Of a DNA stretch of 64,000 nucleotides, positions 7,261 through 16,163 are shown one piece after another; positions within the stretch are counted from its first letter, which is position 1, and every line of letters starts with the position of its first letter. The stretch spans positions 1 to 64,000 of the forward strand of contig CANHOA010000014.1 of assembly GCA_947462255.1 (NCBI GenBank), given 5' to 3'. The stretch is from Flavobacteriales bacterium. Its GTDB lineage: Bacteria; Bacteroidota; Bacteroidia; Flavobacteriales_D; Crocinitomicaceae. The notes beneath the pieces are model-generated. The model was not told the origin of the DNA. It saw only the letters and a program-made list of their open reading frames with translations, and searched no databases. The translations under genes and the position numbers were made by a program.

Positions 7261-7860
7261 TTATTCGAGCTTAATTGATTTTTTCACTCGAATAAAAGTA
7301 CTCAGTAATAATAGAAGTACAACCACAACAAAAACATAATTCATTATCCACTTTTGTTCTGAAAAAATCGAGAGGAAGATACAAGACAACCCAACAACCA
7401 AAGCCCTATCACTTTTTCCCATTGGACCTTCATAACGCCGAACCCCACTAATCGCTTTACCTAAGATACCAGCAAATTCGTTTAAAATGGATAACATTAA
7501 AAAAAATACTAATAAAAGGGGTTTAAGCATAAACAGAACCCCTAAAGGGTAGAACATCACAAAATCGGAAAACACATCGCCTACCTCATTTAGAACTTCG
7601 CCTTTCTTGCTTTGCATTTGGTAATTACGAGCCATCATGCCATCTAAGGCATTGAGCGCCATACGCAACAGAAGAGCAATTGGCATAATAATCAAAGCCC
7701 AATATCCTGGAAAAATGAAAAGGTAAATACCGGTGGCTAATGAAAGCAGAATAGACAAAATAGTAATCATATTAGCTGTTATTCCGAACTTATACAAAAA
7801 CCTGAGAATAGGCATCAATAAGGCCTGAAATTTTGGTTTTAAATGATATACTGAAATCAT
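7261..7860 (-). CDS. CDP-alcohol phosphatidyltransferase, YnbA-like
   Basis: A 199-residue membrane enzyme of the CDP-OH-P transferase family. The signature region is LNALDGMMAR, eight residues, then GEVLNEVGDVFSD. Compared with the usual D-x2-DG-x2-AR-x8-G-x3-D-x3-D, the first and third Asp are Asn (Asn70, Asn91), while Asp73 and Asp95 are kept. To my recollection E. coli YnbA shares these Asn residues and the later GPxGKSDRAL block, also seen here, so this is a subfamily trait rather than decay. Substrate alcohol unknown. It leads the operon with the cytidylyltransferase and acyltransferase. Confidence 0.8.
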   Translation of the reverse strand: MISVYHLKPKFQALLMPILRFLYKFGITANMITILSILLSLATGIYLFIFPGYWALIIMPIALLLRMALNALDGMMARNYQMQSKKGEVLNEVGDVFSDFVMFYPLGVLFMLKPLLLVFFLMLSILNEFAGILGKAISGVRRYEGPMGKSDRALVVGLSCIFLSIFSEQKWIMNYVFVVVVLLLLLSTFIRVKKSIKLE

Positions 7861-7976
7861 AGCTCATCAAATTTAACTAAATGAATCAAATAAACTATAT
7901 TTTCTTTGACTTCAAAATAAACCATAGTCAAAATATTTTCTAAACATCTTGAATTAAATAAAAGAGATTTTAACAC

Positions 7977-8005
7977 TTGCTAATAAAGACATATTTTTAA
8001 CTTTG
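7977..8005 (+). promoter_or_regulatory. Promoter of fabI
   Basis: TTG at 7977-7979, an 18-bp spacer and TAACTTTG at 7998-8005 fit the Bacteroidota consensus. The ATG is 15 bp downstream of the -7 box, giving a very short leader. Confidence 0.75.
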
Positions 8006-8019
8006 TAAAAAAAGACATT

Positions 8020-8835
8020 ATGGCTAACAATCTATTAAAAGGAAAAAGAGGGATTATTTTTGGTGCATTAAACGATCAGTCTATCGCTTGGAAAGTGGCA
8101 GAACGTGCACATGAAGAAGGCGCAATTTTTGTCCTTACCAATGCTCCAATCGCTATGAGAATGGGTGAAATAAATAATTTAGCCACGAAGACAAATAGCC
8201 AAGTAATTCCCGCTGATGCTACGAATGTAGAAGAGATTGATCATTTAGTAGCTCAATCAATGGAGATATTAGGCGGTAAAATTGATTTTGTACTGCATTC
8301 GATTGGTATGTCGCCGAATGTTAGAAAAGGCAAACATTATACAGAAAGCAATTACGGCTACTACAACCAAACCATGGATGTCTCCGCGATGTCACTTCAT
8401 AAAACACTCGCTTCCTTATACAAACAAGATGCGATGAACGAATGGGGATCTGTTGTAGCACTTAGTTATATTGCTGCACAGCGTATTTTTCCTGATTACA
8501 ATGACATGGCAGATGCAAAATCCTTATTGGAATCCATCGCTCGATCTTTTGGTTATCATTATGGTATTAAAAAGAAAGTCCGTGTTAATACCATCTCACA
8601 ATCACCAACTGTTACTACAGCAGGACAAGGGATCAAAGGCTTTAAAGAATTTATTAATTTTTCAGAGCAAATGTCACCTTTAGGAAACGCATCGGCTGTT
8701 GCATGTGCTGACTATTGTGTTTCTATGTTCTCTGATTTAACACGCTATGTAACCATGCAAAATCTATTTCACGATGGAGGATTTTCAAATACTGGCGTAA
8801 CTCAAGGTGTTATAGAGCGATTTGGAGAAGAATAA
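8020..8835 (+). CDS. fabI: Enoyl-[acyl-carrier-protein] reductase (NADH), FabI
   Basis: A 271-residue short-chain dehydrogenase. The FabI active-site pair Tyr-x6-Lys is present as YNDMADAK (Tyr160, Lys167). The cofactor region GIIFGALNDQSIAWKVA and the segment VLHSIGMSPN are typical. The SQSPTVTTAGQGI stretch forms the substrate loop and differs from the E. coli sequence, as in other Bacteroidota FabI proteins. It catalyses the last reduction of each fatty-acid elongation cycle in the cytosol. It is monocistronic, divergent from the phospholipid cluster, and has a good promoter just upstream. Confidence 0.95.
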   Translation: MANNLLKGKRGIIFGALNDQSIAWKVAERAHEEGAIFVLTNAPIAMRMGEINNLATKTNSQVIPADATNVEEIDHLVAQSMEILGGKIDFVLHSIGMSPNVRKGKHYTESNYGYYNQTMDVSAMSLHKTLASLYKQDAMNEWGSVVALSYIAAQRIFPDYNDMADAKSLLESIARSFGYHYGIKKKVRVNTISQSPTVTTAGQGIKGFKEFINFSEQMSPLGNASAVACADYCVSMFSDLTRYVTMQNLFHDGGFSNTGVTQGVIERFGEE

Positions 8836-9291
8836 GAATTTTTGAGTTTTCTATTTCGTATCACCGATCAAAATCCTAAACAAATTGATAACTAGATAAT
8901 TAATTTTAATTTCAATAATTATTCTATTTGTCTTTCTTTTTTCCTTGACAAAAAAAGAAACACCACGAAGTAGCAGCGAAGCTAAAAAAGTCAAGGCTCT
9001 AAATTTCTATTTTTCCGCCGTGGCGTAAATTTTTACTCCTTTCTGAAACTGAAATTTTTCAAAAATGTTCTTGCAGAAATTTTAAAAATTAACAGTTTTA
9101 GTTCAGTATCAAAAACCATGAAATTTAAGGCCAAATATTTACGTCGGGGCGAACGCTAACATTCACTATATAACTCTAATTTCGAAACAATTCTTGAATT
9201 TTTCTTAACATCAAATTATCATACAAGTACAATTACGAATATTCAACAAGAATTTATTCAAAAACATAAAAAAAAGCCCTAAAGAAAATCT
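8836..9291. other. 456-bp gene-free stretch after fabI
   Basis: No convincing reading frame is seen on either strand. The centre (about 8941-9157) holds nested inverted repeats described separately. The right end runs into the bidirectional hairpin at 9274-9300. No tRNA-like structure was found. Confidence 0.6.
8943..9151. repeat. Structured intergenic element with nested inverted repeats
   Basis: Two hairpin-forming parts lie side by side. The first has perfect 7-bp arms, ccttgac at 8943-8949 and gtcaagg at 8990-8996. The second has imperfect 15-nt outer arms at 9016-9030 (cgtggcgtaaat) and 9137-9151 (atttacgtcggggcg), with inner arms ctgaaactg at 9043-9051 and cagttttagttcag at 9093-9106. 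Local GC is higher in the arms than around them. It could be a dispersed intergenic repeat, a small non-autonomous element or an untranslated RNA; the sequence alone does not decide. Confidence 0.5.
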
Positions 9292-9304
9292 TTAGGGCTT
9301 TTTT
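9268..9304 (-). terminator. Strong terminator at the end of the DAB operon
   Basis: A perfect 12-bp stem (9274-9285 with 9289-9300) has a 3-nt loop. On the minus strand it is followed by eight T; on the plus strand by six. It ends the leftward operon and overlaps its last codons, and could also stop rightward transcripts from fabI. Confidence 0.9.
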
Positions 9305-10077
9305 GTTGGCCATGAATGACATCTTATCTTAAATTTTGTAAAATCTATGTTGTAAGTAGTAGAAAACCAAAGCGTATGGTTCCTTTCAACTTTAATTCCA
9401 TCTGATTTAAATACCATCTGATTTAAATAACCTACTTGAATATTAAAATTAGGATTGAATCGCCAACCTAAGGCTGCAATAAATCTATTTTGATCTAATA
9501 CATTTTTTGCAACACCTTTTCCAAAACCTAAGAATACCTCATCATTTACATTCAAGAAAAGGGTGTTATTCGCCATTTCCTTGCGACTCAAGGGGATATT
9601 TACCATCATTCTATATCGAACACGATTTCGATAATTATCTTTTCCTTGCACAAAAGCACCTGAAGAATTAGTCCAATTATCAATTAATCGTTGCTCCATC
9701 CGATAGCGATGTTGCATATCAAAACGACCATATTTAGCCTTTAAATTTACCTGTTCCCAAATACGGTTTTCATGTGACTGATGACTAATGGGCTGTTCAC
9801 CATATTGATAAGAAATAATGGAAGCATATCCAGCCGTAAAGGAGATGTTTGGATTGTGATAATAGTCTAAACCAACCCTAAGTAAAGATTGTTGCCAATC
9901 GTTAAAGAAATCAGCTCTTCGCCATTGGTACTCCGTATGGACACCAAATTTCTTGCTGATTTTATGATTCCCCGTATATAAAACCCAAGCATTATTTTGA
10001 TTTGAAATTATTTTTTGAGCATAGCTCCCTCCTACTATACATAATACGAGGAAAAATATTGAAATTAATTTATTCAT
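9292..10077 (-). CDS. DUF2490 domain-containing protein, predicted outer-membrane barrel
   Basis: A 261-residue protein with a signal peptide at residues 1-20 (CIVGGSYAQ). The mature part is alternating hydrophobic/aromatic beta-strand sequence (HTEYQWRRADFF, QQSLLRVGLDYY, NISFTAGYASI, ENRIWEQVNLK), typical of DUF2490, a Bacteroidota family predicted to form outer-membrane beta-barrels. The final residues WPTKKP are encoded inside the terminator stem. It starts 1 bp after the SulP stop codon, so it belongs to the DAB operon. I infer that it could provide an outer-membrane path for the transported anion; no direct evidence exists. Confidence 0.7.
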   Translation of the reverse strand: MNKLISIFFLVLCIVGGSYAQKIISNQNNAWVLYTGNHKISKKFGVHTEYQWRRADFFNDWQQSLLRVGLDYYHNPNISFTAGYASIISYQYGEQPISHQSHENRIWEQVNLKAKYGRFDMQHRYRMEQRLIDNWTNSSGAFVQGKDNYRNRVRYRMMVNIPLSRKEMANNTLFLNVNDEVFLGFGKGVAKNVLDQNRFIAALGWRFNPNFNIQVGYLNQMVFKSDGIKVERNHTLWFSTTYNIDFTKFKIRCHSWPTKKP

Positions 10078-10078
10078 G

Positions 10079-11713
10079 TTATTTCTTCTTTCGCTTTGCG
10101 GCTAAATGATGTTTCGATTTGCCTATATTTTTTAATTCCTCAATACCTAGAATGGTCAAGCTACCTCCTTCGGTTGTAAAATCATTTTTTATATGATACA
10201 ATGTCTCAATAACAGAATGATCAATAAAAACGCAATCAGTTAAGTCCAAAATTACATCATCTGTAAATTTAAATGAATGAATTTTATTTTTTACTTTAAT
10301 AAAATTACTAAAAACGGCAGCGTTATAAACCGTTATTGTTTTTCCGTGAATTTGTGATTTCGCAGAAAAAAGACTTCTGAATTTTACCCCTCTACCCAAA
10401 TGTAATAACAATTTTAAAATTATTCCAGCACCAATTCCAATTAACAAATCAGTAGCTAAGGTAAAAATGATGGTCGTAATAAAAACGGCAATTTGATCCG
10501 ATCCAATTTTTGCCATGTGGCCAAATTCTTTTGGATGCGCCAATTTCCAACCCACGCCAATTAACATGGCGGCTAGAGCAGTTTTAGGAATTAAGTCACT
10601 AAATGAAACGGCAAATAATAAAAATAATAAAATGAAAACACCATGAAAGAAATTTGCCCAACGTGTTTTGGCGCCATTATTAACATTAGCAGACGAACGA
10701 GCCACCTCACTGATCATGGGAATGCCACCAAGTATACCAGCAAAAATATTACCCGCTCCCACAGCTATTAAGTCTTTATTTGTATTGGACCTTCTTTTGA
10801 ATGAATCCAACTCATCAATTGCTTTGATGGTTAATAATGATTCTAAGCTTCCAACCAAAGCAAACATGATCACAAATTTTATAAAAGTCCCCGTCTGCGA
10901 CATTCCTTCAAAACTAACATTCACTCCAATGATGTCTTTGAGTCCTTTTTTAAACTCTAACAAAGGAGAAAAGGCCTCTTGAATAATTACACCATGGGCA
11001 TTTTTGATTTCTTGAATATTATGCACCCCCAAAAGCATCACTAAAGGAATTGAAACAACTAATACTACAAGTGCCGCAGGAATTTTCTTTAAAAATTTAA
11101 TAGGAATTAGTGGCCAACAAAAAACGATAATTAAACTGACCAACCCGATTTCGTCAACCTCTTTGTGCTTAAAAATATGAAGAATTGTATTTTTTAATTC
11201 AGCTAACAACTCTAGAGGTTCAACCATTGGTTTTCCTGATTCTGTTAAAGGATTCATACCGACAAGAATATGCAATTGCTTACTGATAATGATAATCCCA
11301 ATTGCGGCAAGCATTCCATGAACAGCAGATAATGGGAAAAAATCACTTAAAGAACCTAACTTTAATAAGCCGAAAATTACTTGAAGAACACCCGCAATTA
11401 CGACTGCTCCTAATGCTAATTTCCAACCAAGATCTGAATTACCATGACCTAATTCAGAAACAGCTCCAGCTACAATTACAATAAGTCCAGCTGCAGGACC
11501 TTTTATCGTTAATAAAGAACCGGCAAAGAAACTGACCACAAGTCCACCAATCATTGCGGTAATCAAACCATAAACCGGTGGAAAATCACTTGCACCTGCA
11601 ATACCTAAACTTAAAGGCAGTGCCAATAAGAAAACTAAAAAACCTGATAGCGCGTCACTTGAAAAATTTTGTTTCAAACCTTCGAAACCATCTTTTGGCA
11701 AACTTTTTTTCAT
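10079..11713 (-). CDS. SulP-family inorganic anion (probable bicarbonate or sulfate) transporter
   Basis: A 544-residue polytopic protein. The N-terminal part LSGFLVFLLALPLSLGIA...FPPVYGLITAMIGG and the GPAAGLIVIVAGA segment match the SulP/SLC26 transmembrane core. The segment GGIPMISEVARSSANVNNGAKT is the conserved cytoplasmic turn. A short STAS domain follows (about residues 440-530, DDVILDLTDCVFIDHSVIETL), then a basic tail. SulP proteins exchange or cotransport sulfate, bicarbonate and other anions. It lies 29 bp after dabB in the same operon, so bicarbonate is the likeliest substrate, by inference only. Confidence 0.88.
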   Translation of the reverse strand: MKKSLPKDGFEGLKQNFSSDALSGFLVFLLALPLSLGIAGASDFPPVYGLITAMIGGLVVSFFAGSLLTIKGPAAGLIVIVAGAVSELGHGNSDLGWKLALGAVVIAGVLQVIFGLLKLGSLSDFFPLSAVHGMLAAIGIIIISKQLHILVGMNPLTESGKPMVEPLELLAELKNTILHIFKHKEVDEIGLVSLIIVFCWPLIPIKFLKKIPAALVVLVVSIPLVMLLGVHNIQEIKNAHGVIIQEAFSPLLEFKKGLKDIIGVNVSFEGMSQTGTFIKFVIMFALVGSLESLLTIKAIDELDSFKRRSNTNKDLIAVGAGNIFAGILGGIPMISEVARSSANVNNGAKTRWANFFHGVFILLFLLFAVSFSDLIPKTALAAMLIGVGWKLAHPKEFGHMAKIGSDQIAVFITTIIFTLATDLLIGIGAGIILKLLLHLGRGVKFRSLFSAKSQIHGKTITVYNAAVFSNFIKVKNKIHSFKFTDDVILDLTDCVFIDHSVIETLYHIKNDFTTEGGSLTILGIEELKNIGKSKHHLAAKRKKK

Positions 11714-11742
11714 AACTAAAATTTTAGATTAATAAATAAACA

Positions 11743-13611
11743 TTAAGAAGAGCGCTTGGCTACTTCGTGGTAATTTTTAACATGTGGCCCCAAGAATATT
11801 CGGGCATAAATTCGAATGGTGGCTAGACCATTTATGATTAAACTTAAAGCAGTAAACAATGCTAATCCAACCTGATGGTAATGGATATGTGAAAAGATTA
11901 AATCTTCACCGATAAACGTAGGAGTAATCGGAAATCCAGCAAAACCTAAACAACACAATAGAAAAATCAATGCTGTTTTGGGGTGTTCATAAGCATGTCC
12001 GTAAAATTGATTGAGACTGATCCATACTTCTCTTTTTCGAAGGTAATTAATGACCATTAATCCAACAAACCAAGAACCAAGAACACCACTCAGGTACCAA
12101 ACATGATGCATCCAATCAAAATGCGCATTGAACGAAATAGCAATTGCTATTGCTAAATGATTAAATAAAATCAGCGTCCAACTCTTCCGAACACTGTCTC
12201 TTTCCGAGAAGGCTTTGATGGCTATTAGAAAACCAAAAACTGAGAAAAAGAGAGGTAATTGATGCTTGACTTCAATATCAATTTTGTCGCTAAAATAAAG
12301 AAGGACAAGACCCAAACTCATCATAAATGCAATGACATAAAAGATATACTTGAAATTCATCCAAGTCCATCTACCCCCAATTCGTTTTATCGGATTCCAT
12401 AAATAACGATACATCAAACTATCTAAATTCCATTCCTTTAGACTTAAAATGAAGATGGTGTTTTCGATACGTTTAGGCAAAGTATCTTCAAAATTTCTAA
12501 TTCGTGGTTTATATTCATACAACTGTTCCCTTATCTTATAACTCACAACAGAGGGGGAAATCAACAATTGATACGTTCTCAAAAAGGCATTTCCAGCAAT
12601 ATGAATTAGCGCAATAATTTCTAAGCCAAAAGCTATCTCAATAAAAATCAATCCAATTTGTGCAATAGAAGAATAGGCAATTTGACTTTTAATTGAACTT
12701 TGAACACGTGAAATAAAAGTGGCAATTATAGCTGTCAGCGCACCGGAAATAATTAAAATGATCTTAAAAATTGTTTGAAACTCCCAAAATGGATAAGTCC
12801 TTAACAATAAAAATGCCCCAATGTGAACCGACAAAGAGCCATAAAATATAGCACTTGAGGGCGTTGGACCTTCCATAGCTCGAGGTAACCAAGAAGAAAA
12901 AGGTAATTGAGCAGATTTCGCTGAAGCAGAAATAAAAATCATTAAGGCAATTGCTAACCCAACCAAGGAATTATCCGCCAAATGATGATGTACCAACTCT
13001 GTATTATTTATCTTCAGAAAAGAAATGTTTTCATGCCACAAATGATGCGATAACCACATGGCTAATATTAATCCCACATCCCCAATTCTATAAATTGAGA
13101 ATACTTTTACCGCATTTTTAACAGGAAGATATCGATCACGATAAAATGCTATTAGTAAAAAAGAAGAAATTCCTAGAATTTCCCATCCAATAAATAAGGT
13201 TTCAATATTTCCGGAAAAGATGATGATGTTAAATCCTGAGTAAAAGAAAAGAACAGCATTAAAAAAACGTTTATATCCCTCTTCTCTGTGAAGATAATAC
13301 CTACTATAGACCGTAATAACGAAAGTAATTAAAGATCCTAGAAGCAGGTAAACCAATGTGATTCTATCGACATAAAAATCAATAAAAAAATCATAATTAT
13401 TGGCTTTATAAATTGAGAATTCTTTTAAGTTTAAAATGGGAGTCCCCTTACTTATCCATAAGATCAAAAATAACACTGCTGCTATAAATTGTAAGCCCAC
13501 CGAAACAAAAGCAACGCGTGATAAAAGGCGTTCTTGTTTTTTTGGAATCATCACACTTACCATAAATGCAACGATCGGCAGAAGAATAAAGAGGTGAATA
13601 AACTTTTCCAT
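11743..13611 (-). CDS. dabB: DabB, NuoL-like membrane subunit of the DAB inorganic-carbon pump
   Basis: A 622-residue polytopic membrane protein of the NuoL/MrpA antiporter-like family. The proton-path residues of this family are visible: Glu144 in FIGWEILG and Lys232 in SASAKSAQLP, followed by WLPRAMEGPTPSSA. His263 lies in SVHIGAF. The C-terminal long helix of true NuoL is not evident, and no other complex I genes are nearby. With its neighbour dabA 3 bp upstream this forms the DabAB pair, in which DabB is thought to couple ion or proton movement to CO2 hydration by DabA. Its 3' end lies 29 bp before the SulP gene. Confidence 0.9.
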   Translation of the reverse strand: MEKFIHLFILLPIVAFMVSVMIPKKQERLLSRVAFVSVGLQFIAAVLFLILWISKGTPILNLKEFSIYKANNYDFFIDFYVDRITLVYLLLGSLITFVITVYSRYYLHREEGYKRFFNAVLFFYSGFNIIIFSGNIETLFIGWEILGISSFLLIAFYRDRYLPVKNAVKVFSIYRIGDVGLILAMWLSHHLWHENISFLKINNTELVHHHLADNSLVGLAIALMIFISASAKSAQLPFSSWLPRAMEGPTPSSAIFYGSLSVHIGAFLLLRTYPFWEFQTIFKIILIISGALTAIIATFISRVQSSIKSQIAYSSIAQIGLIFIEIAFGLEIIALIHIAGNAFLRTYQLLISPSVVSYKIREQLYEYKPRIRNFEDTLPKRIENTIFILSLKEWNLDSLMYRYLWNPIKRIGGRWTWMNFKYIFYVIAFMMSLGLVLLYFSDKIDIEVKHQLPLFFSVFGFLIAIKAFSERDSVRKSWTLILFNHLAIAIAISFNAHFDWMHHVWYLSGVLGSWFVGLMVINYLRKREVWISLNQFYGHAYEHPKTALIFLLCCLGFAGFPITPTFIGEDLIFSHIHYHQVGLALFTALSLIINGLATIRIYARIFLGPHVKNYHEVAKRSS

Positions 13612-13614
13612 TTC

Positions 13615-16101
13615 TTAATGATTTAATTCCATTACAGGTAAATTCTCGTGTTCCATAGTCAACAAATTCAATAATTCATCGTCTTGAATTGGAGTCAATG
13701 ATTTCACTATTCCTTCATAGGGTACAAAAGCTCCTTTAATAAATAAATAAGCCTTTTTTTCAATAGGATGAAGCACCACTATTTTAACCCATTCATTTTT
13801 AAACCACTCATAAGTTGCAGGATTGATCTGCATAGTTTGTAAAACAACAGCTGGAAAATGTTCTACAATGACCATCAATCGCAAAGGGTCGTGTACTTCA
13901 ATCATTTGAGATGGAAGTCCCGTTCGTAAATCTCCATCTACACCATTTGCCACACCAATTAATCCCATAACATTATGAGGAAGCTTTGTTCCAGCACCTA
14001 ACATCTGATTATCAACCCTTGAGAAATAATATTCCAAATTGATGCCACCGCAAACAGGAGCAACTGCATTTAGAATTCCTAAAAGATATTTACCTGTTGG
14101 ATCAACGGTGTAATCAAAAGAATTTAGAAATGAACGCCTATCTAAAAACAATTCTTGCGTCACTGATCTTCGCCCGACTATGCATAAGGTATTGGTTGCA
14201 TGATTCAGTTCAGGCCGAGGTTCAAATAAAGATACGGCTCTTAATTTCACCTTTCTGTGCACTTTTTTTAGTGACTTAGAAGAGTCCATAACCACAAAAC
14301 GACGAGATCTTTCTTGAGAATTTAAGTCTAATGCTTCCAAATAATATACTTTATTTTGTGCATGTAGCATTATATTTTCTGCATTCATTATTCCTTCGTC
14401 AAAATAACTCATTTCATCTCGACAGGTATCGTGTAAAATACCTACAAATTGAGTAGCAGTAGGGATTTCAATTCCACGCTTTACTAATTCTTTACGCACC
14501 TCATCATGATTTCCTATAAAACTCATTACCCTTGCATTTACAGAACCTGGCCGACCAGAACATGCTCCGCAATCATACCCAGCATAATGCGTATTATTAG
14601 CACTGCTAGAACCATGTCCAACAATATATATAAGTGGCGCGAAATTTTTGTTGAGTCCAATACTCATTAACAATCCTTCCAAACGATCGGCCATTTGTTC
14701 AACAGTAAAACCAATTTGCAATCCATCCTCTGAAAATTCACCTGCTTTATGTTCAATCGTTAAACATGCAGCAGTATCCATATGTCGAGAAGACGAAACA
14801 GATGCCGCATTTTGAATTGGCTTAAAAATGGACGCTAACAATTTCAATCCAGACCAAAACCCAAGCGTATGGGACGCCAAGAGTCCTGGCAACAATCCTT
14901 GAACCTTATTATTAAAATGCCATTCTTTTTTTCTTGTACTTGGATTCTCAATTTCTTTAATTAAAAATCGAGGAGTAATTGGAGCGGGACAAACTTTTGT
15001 ATAAAAAGGACTGTGCTCGGGCTGAAAATAAAACTCCACATTAAAATGCCCTGCTGTTCCGTAAGTTTCTATGGCAGGATGTAGCTGTTCAATGTGTCTT
15101 CTCAAGGAACATTCCCGATCATCAATACAAAAGATAGATTGCAATAAAGGAGTCGATTTATGAGGGACAGATGTCTTTTGAAGCAATCCATTTATCACCT
15201 CGTCGTAATAGGTTTTTTCATAAGCATCTTGCCAAATCGCCCGCACAGTTGCTAATTCATTTGGTAACGTAGGGGCAAATAATGCAGCTATGTCTTCCTT
15301 AATTCGATAACTAATTGGGGACCAAATTTCACCGAAATAATAATCTAATGCATCAATTTCCAACAACAATTCAAAATGAATAAACTCTTGAAAATCTATC
15401 CGCTTTCCATCAAGAAGTGCCTTATCATCTTCAGACAATACGGCCACCATCCCCGACCAACCTGGATGCGAAAATTGTTGATCAAAAAGATAATGCTCAA
15501 AGAGCTTTTCTTCTCCAACAACAAGACTTAACAGGTCTAATAGTGAAGTTTCCTCATCATGTAATAATTCGCGTGCATGTTTACCCCTAAAGAAACTTGT
15601 CGCACTTGATTTTTCAACTTGTCGAATGGCAGATAAAAAACCATCATTTGAAAAAGGTGAAATCCATGTCGCAATCCCCTGATCTAAATAACTGCTTAAT
15701 ATTCTAAACAAAAGAGGATGCACCATGGCATCCATATCCATGTGAAAAGATGCTTTCCAATGTTTTCGCACATTTTCGATGCGGGGAATTACATTCTCAT
15801 CAAAAATCTCATTCAACACTTTTTCTTTAATGTGGATTGAATTGTGCTCAATTAATGAGTAATCAAGTGCATTTTGGCTTATTTTCCCCTGTTCGAACAA
15901 TTGTCGATAATCCGATACTTGCAAGTAGGTTTTATAGCCAAATATTTCATTCGCACGATTCAAGGCATCATGGAATGAGCTTTGCTGAAAAGCATGTAAA
16001 GTATTATGATGTATAAAATCTTTGAGTGGGGATTGGGCTGGTAGATGATGCTTTAAATCATGCAAAACCTTATCCAAATCAAAGGAAAGGGTATTTTTCA
16101 A
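13615..16101 (-). CDS. dabA: DabA, DUF2309/UPF0753 carbonic-anhydrase-like subunit of the DAB pump
   Basis: An 828-residue soluble, peripheral protein. All four predicted zinc/active-site residues of the beta-carbonic-anhydrase-like centre are present: Cys325 and Asp327 in FCIDDRE, His496 in VGHGSS and Cys511 in YDCGAC. Their spacing (171 and 15 residues) agrees with the described DabA of Halothiobacillus. The start FDLDKVLHDLKHHLPAQSPLKDFIHHNTL is typical. With DabB it forms an energy-coupled vectorial CO2-to-bicarbonate system at the inner membrane. It is 3 bp upstream of dabB and 62 bp downstream of a small secreted protein gene. Confidence 0.95.
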   Translation of the reverse strand: MKNTLSFDLDKVLHDLKHHLPAQSPLKDFIHHNTLHAFQQSSFHDALNRANEIFGYKTYLQVSDYRQLFEQGKISQNALDYSLIEHNSIHIKEKVLNEIFDENVIPRIENVRKHWKASFHMDMDAMVHPLLFRILSSYLDQGIATWISPFSNDGFLSAIRQVEKSSATSFFRGKHARELLHDEETSLLDLLSLVVGEEKLFEHYLFDQQFSHPGWSGMVAVLSEDDKALLDGKRIDFQEFIHFELLLEIDALDYYFGEIWSPISYRIKEDIAALFAPTLPNELATVRAIWQDAYEKTYYDEVINGLLQKTSVPHKSTPLLQSIFCIDDRECSLRRHIEQLHPAIETYGTAGHFNVEFYFQPEHSPFYTKVCPAPITPRFLIKEIENPSTRKKEWHFNNKVQGLLPGLLASHTLGFWSGLKLLASIFKPIQNAASVSSSRHMDTAACLTIEHKAGEFSEDGLQIGFTVEQMADRLEGLLMSIGLNKNFAPLIYIVGHGSSSANNTHYAGYDCGACSGRPGSVNARVMSFIGNHDEVRKELVKRGIEIPTATQFVGILHDTCRDEMSYFDEGIMNAENIMLHAQNKVYYLEALDLNSQERSRRFVVMDSSKSLKKVHRKVKLRAVSLFEPRPELNHATNTLCIVGRRSVTQELFLDRRSFLNSFDYTVDPTGKYLLGILNAVAPVCGGINLEYYFSRVDNQMLGAGTKLPHNVMGLIGVANGVDGDLRTGLPSQMIEVHDPLRLMVIVEHFPAVVLQTMQINPATYEWFKNEWVKIVVLHPIEKKAYLFIKGAFVPYEGIVKSLTPIQDDELLNLLTMEHENLPVMELNH

Positions 16102-16163
16102 GAAGACTATTTTAAATTAGTAACTATTCTAATAAGGGCTATGCCACAATTAATAGTTATAAT

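Noticed and set aside
11743-13611. NADH dehydrogenase subunit L (complex I) reading of the dabB gene
   Set aside because: No other nuo genes are present, and it is directly coupled to dabA, so DabB is the better name.
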